Positions 5,327 to 7,209 of a stretch of 7,209 nucleotides of DNA are shown here, piece by piece. Under the pieces are notes generated by a model. That model made no database searches and was not told where the DNA came from. It saw nothing but the letters and a program-made list of their open reading frames with translations. The translations under genes were made by a program, and so were the position numbers. The DNA is taken from the NCBI GenBank assembly GCA_035720425.1, contig DASTOB010000074.1, positions 1 through 7,209 of the forward strand. Reading direction: 5' to 3'. The stretch's first letter is position 1. Each line of letters starts with the position of its first letter. Source of the stretch: DASTOB01 sp035720425. GTDB lineage: Bacteria; Chloroflexota; Limnocylindria; Limnocylindrales; CSP1-4.

Positions 5327-6523
5327 TCAGGCGAACGTGGGCGTCCCGAACCGGGCGGGATCGAGCGCAGCGGGCACGCCGGCACGATCGCCGAGGACGA
5401 GGTCCGCGACGATCCGGGCCGAGCCCGGACCGGTCGAGATGCCCCACGGGCCATGGCCGGCGCAGACGAACAGGCGATCCACCCCCGGCACGCGACCGAC
5501 GAGCGGCCGGCCGTCGGCCGCGAGCGGCCGGGCACACACGCGCAGGTCGCGGATGGGGGCGTCGAACAGCCCGGGCACGAACGACGCGCCTCGCACGAGG
5601 ATCCGCTCCTGCCAATCGGCCGGGTCCGGCTCGGCGTCGAGGAACGTCGAGCCGACGACGCTCGCGCCACCGGCCGTGACGAGGCTGAAGCGGGGGGTCG
5701 CGGCGGGATGGTCGGCATCGGCTGCCGCCGCAGCCTCGGCGATGCCCGCGGCGTCGACGGCCTCGCCCGTGCCGAGCGCCTCGTCCATCTCGGCCTCCTC
5801 GAGGACGTGACCGGGCGGATTCGCCAGACCCGTCTCGACGACCACGCCCCACAGCGGGCGGATCGGCCGCCACGCTCCGGATGGGTCGATCACCTCCGGC
5901 GTCCACGGACCGGCCGCGACGACGACGGCGCCGGCGGGCTCGATCCGCCCCTCCACCCGGACGCCGATGCACCGCGCACCGTCGAACGCGGGGCGAGCCG
6001 CGCGCCCGAGCCGCACCCGCGCCCCGCGCCGCTCGGCGAGCGTCGCGACGGCGAATGTGGGGGCTGACGGCACGACCGGGAAGCCGATCGGGACCCGGCA
6101 CGCGACGACGTCCGGCCCGAGGGCGGGTTCGAGACCGTGCAGGGCCGCGCGGTCGAGCAGCTCGACGCCGAGTGTCGGGAACGCCGCCCGCAGACCGGCC
6201 GACACGCTGCGCACGACCGGCTCGCTGCGGGACACGAGCAGGAGGCCGGCCGGCTCGGCGGGCAGGCGGACGCCGGCGTCGGGGACGAGGTCGGCCAGCT
6301 CGCGATAGAGGGCGACCGAGTCGTCGTAGAGCGGGATGAGCGGCGGGTCGAACGGCTGCTGGACGACGCCGGAGTTCCGGCCCGACGCCCCGGCGGCGAG
6401 GGCCTCCCGCTCGTACAGCGTGACCGTCGCGCCGCGGCCGGCGAGGATCGCCGCAAGCGACACGCCGACGATGCCGCCGCCGATGATCGCGACGTCGGGC
6501 GCCGGGTCGGGCGCCCCGGTCAT
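5327..6523 (-). CDS. FAD-dependent oxidoreductase, DAO family (glycine/sarcosine oxidase- or amino-acid dehydrogenase-like)
   Basis: This 398-residue flavoprotein has the DAO-family layout. The N-terminal Rossmann motif is IIGGGIVGVS (13-22), with E38 placed to bind the FAD ribose. GASGRNSGVVQ (45-55) is the typical second FAD-contact region. VVAAGPWTP (201-209) follows the substrate domain, and the C-terminal FAD-binding segment is CAGHGPWGISTGPGSARIV (354-372). Members oxidise C-N bonds of amino acids or N-methyl amines, passing electrons to O2 or an acceptor. C330 in VCARPLAADGRPLVG aligns by eye with the cysteine that covalently holds FAD in monomeric sarcosine oxidase, but the same position is often Gly in related dehydrogenases, so covalent FAD is only a possibility. 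ATG 6523 overlaps the stop of the upstream PLP-enzyme gene by ATGA, indicating translational coupling in one operon. It converges with the small gene across 11 bp; no terminator is seen. The substrate is unknown. Confidence 0.88.
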   Translation of the reverse strand: MTGAPDPAPDVAIIGGGIVGVSLAAILAGRGATVTLYEREALAAGASGRNSGVVQQPFDPPLIPLYDDSVALYRELADLVPDAGVRLPAEPAGLLLVSRSEPVVRSVSAGLRAAFPTLGVELLDRAALHGLEPALGPDVVACRVPIGFPVVPSAPTFAVATLAERRGARVRLGRAARPAFDGARCIGVRVEGRIEPAGAVVVAAGPWTPEVIDPSGAWRPIRPLWGVVVETGLANPPGHVLEEAEMDEALGTGEAVDAAGIAEAAAAADADHPAATPRFSLVTAGGASVVGSTFLDAEPDPADWQERILVRGASFVPGLFDAPIRDLRVCARPLAADGRPLVGRVPGVDRLFVCAGHGPWGISTGPGSARIVADLVLGDRAGVPAALDPARFGTPTFA

Positions 6524-7209
6524 CGGCCGGCGATCGTCGCGATCGCCTCGACGACGCGGTCGACCTCGTCGGCTGTGTTGTAGTGGGTCAGCCCAAGGCG
6601 CAGCACGCCGCCGGCGTTGGCGAGGCCGAGCCGCTCGATGAGGCCGGTCGCGTAGAAGTCGCCGTCCCACGTGGCGAAGCCCCGCCGCCCCAATTCGACC
6701 GCGAGCGAGCGCGGGTCCACGCCCTCGAGAGTAAGGGCCGCCGTCGGCGTCCGCTCAACAAAGCGGGACGGATCCGTGATCCCGTACAGGCGGACGCCCG
6801 GAATCGCGCCGAGCCCGTCGGCGAGGCGGCGGTACAGCGCCATCTCGTACGCGCGAATCGCGCTCATCCCGGCGACGAGCGCGGCCCGCCGGTCCGGTCC
6901 GCCGCCCACGGACCGGCCGACGTCGGCGAGGTAGTCGACCGCGGCGAGGGTTCCGGCCTGGCCCTCGTGGTTCTGCGTGCCCGTCTCGAACCGGTCGTGG
7001 GCCGGCCGGACCTTGTAGGCGGGCAGGCGCTCGCGAACGTCCGCGCGGCCGTACAGGACGCCGGCATGCGGGCCGAAGAACTTGTAGACGGAGCAGGCGA
7101 GGAAGTCCGTGTCGATCGCCCGGACGTCGATCGGGCCGTGCGGGGCCCAGTGCACCGCGTCGACGTAGGTCCACGCGCCGACCGCGTGAGCCCGGCGCAC
7201 GATCTCCGC
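6520..7209 (-). CDS. Class V aminotransferase-fold PLP enzyme, 'cysteine desulfurase-like' VC1184-type; 5' truncated by window
   Basis: Only the C-terminal 229 residues are visible; the frame runs open to base 7209, so the gene starts beyond the window. TYVDAVHWAPHG (14-25 of the fragment) carries the Asp that pairs with the PLP pyridine nitrogen (D17). SVYKFFGPHAGVLYGR (40-55) carries the Schiff-base lysine K43, and RFETGTQNHEG (73-83) is the phosphate-side region. These match the class V fold group annotated as cysteine desulfurase-like (TIGR01976/VC1184 type). The only Cys in the fragment is C39, next to the PLP lysine; the C-terminal loop where desulfurases have their catalytic Cys reads FATWDGDFYA (178-187) instead. 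Sulfur transfer from cysteine is therefore unlikely, and another PLP reaction (transamination, elimination or racemisation) should be considered. The stop TGA (6520-6522) overlaps the start of the FAD oxidoreductase gene. Confidence 0.85.
   Translation of the reverse strand, partial: AEIVRRAHAVGAWTYVDAVHWAPHGPIDVRAIDTDFLACSVYKFFGPHAGVLYGRADVRERLPAYKVRPAHDRFETGTQNHEGQAGTLAAVDYLADVGRSVGGGPDRRAALVAGMSAIRAYEMALYRRLADGLGAIPGVRLYGITDPSRFVERTPTAALTLEGVDPRSLAVELGRRGFATWDGDFYATGLIERLGLANAGGVLRLGLTHYNTADEVDRVVEAIATIAGR

Noticed and set aside
3208..5718. 836-codon open frame on the minus strand
   Set aside because: It overlaps the M20 and DDAH-like genes in another frame and crosses the divergent spacer and the small gene. 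Its translation is low-complexity Arg/Pro/Gly-rich with no family motif, typical of a stop-poor shadow frame in GC-rich DNA.

Overview
This is a very GC-rich (roughly 70 % or more by eye), densely coding bacterial chromosome segment. It has seven protein genes (five complete, two cut by the window edges) and almost no intergenic DNA. I see no RNA genes, mobile elements, CRISPR arrays or phage genes. The G/C-saturated third positions, the RecB-nuclease/helicase family at the left end and the lack of Shine-Dalgarno sequences suggest a high-GC member of Chloroflexota or Actinobacteriota. This placement is an inference, not something the sequence proves.

Left block, plus strand (2-2855): the C-terminal 522 residues of a large SF1 helicase, probably of the TM0106-type RecB-nuclease/helicase fusion family, followed after 10 bp by a complete 12-TM major facilitator transporter. 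The junction contains two consecutive ATGA stop/start overlaps joined by a five-codon mini-ORF.

Middle block, minus strand (5018-2883): a dimethylarginine dimethylaminohydrolase / amidinotransferase-fold hydrolase followed 6 bp later by an M20 (ArgE/DapE-type) metallo-deacylase, evidently one transcription unit. The two genes lie in the same reading frame, separated by a single TGA. The MFS gene and the M20 gene converge across 27 bp.

Divergent from the hydrolase, on the plus strand (5085-5315), is a small tryptophan-rich 76-residue protein of unknown function. The 66-bp divergent spacer carries a TANNNT -10 element for each gene, so close to each ATG that both mRNAs should be leaderless or nearly so.

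Right block, minus strand (7209-5327): the C-terminal part of a class V PLP enzyme of the 'cysteine desulfurase-like' (VC1184-type) group, overlapping by ATGA with a complete DAO-family FAD-dependent amine/amino-acid oxidoreductase. The PLP protein lacks the catalytic cysteine expected of a true desulfurase.

Taken together, the middle and right blocks look like small-molecule amino-acid or guanidino/N-methylamine metabolism: C-N hydrolysis, deacylation, PLP chemistry and flavin-dependent amine oxidation. The two minus-strand units are interrupted by the plus-strand small gene, so a joint pathway is only a hypothesis.
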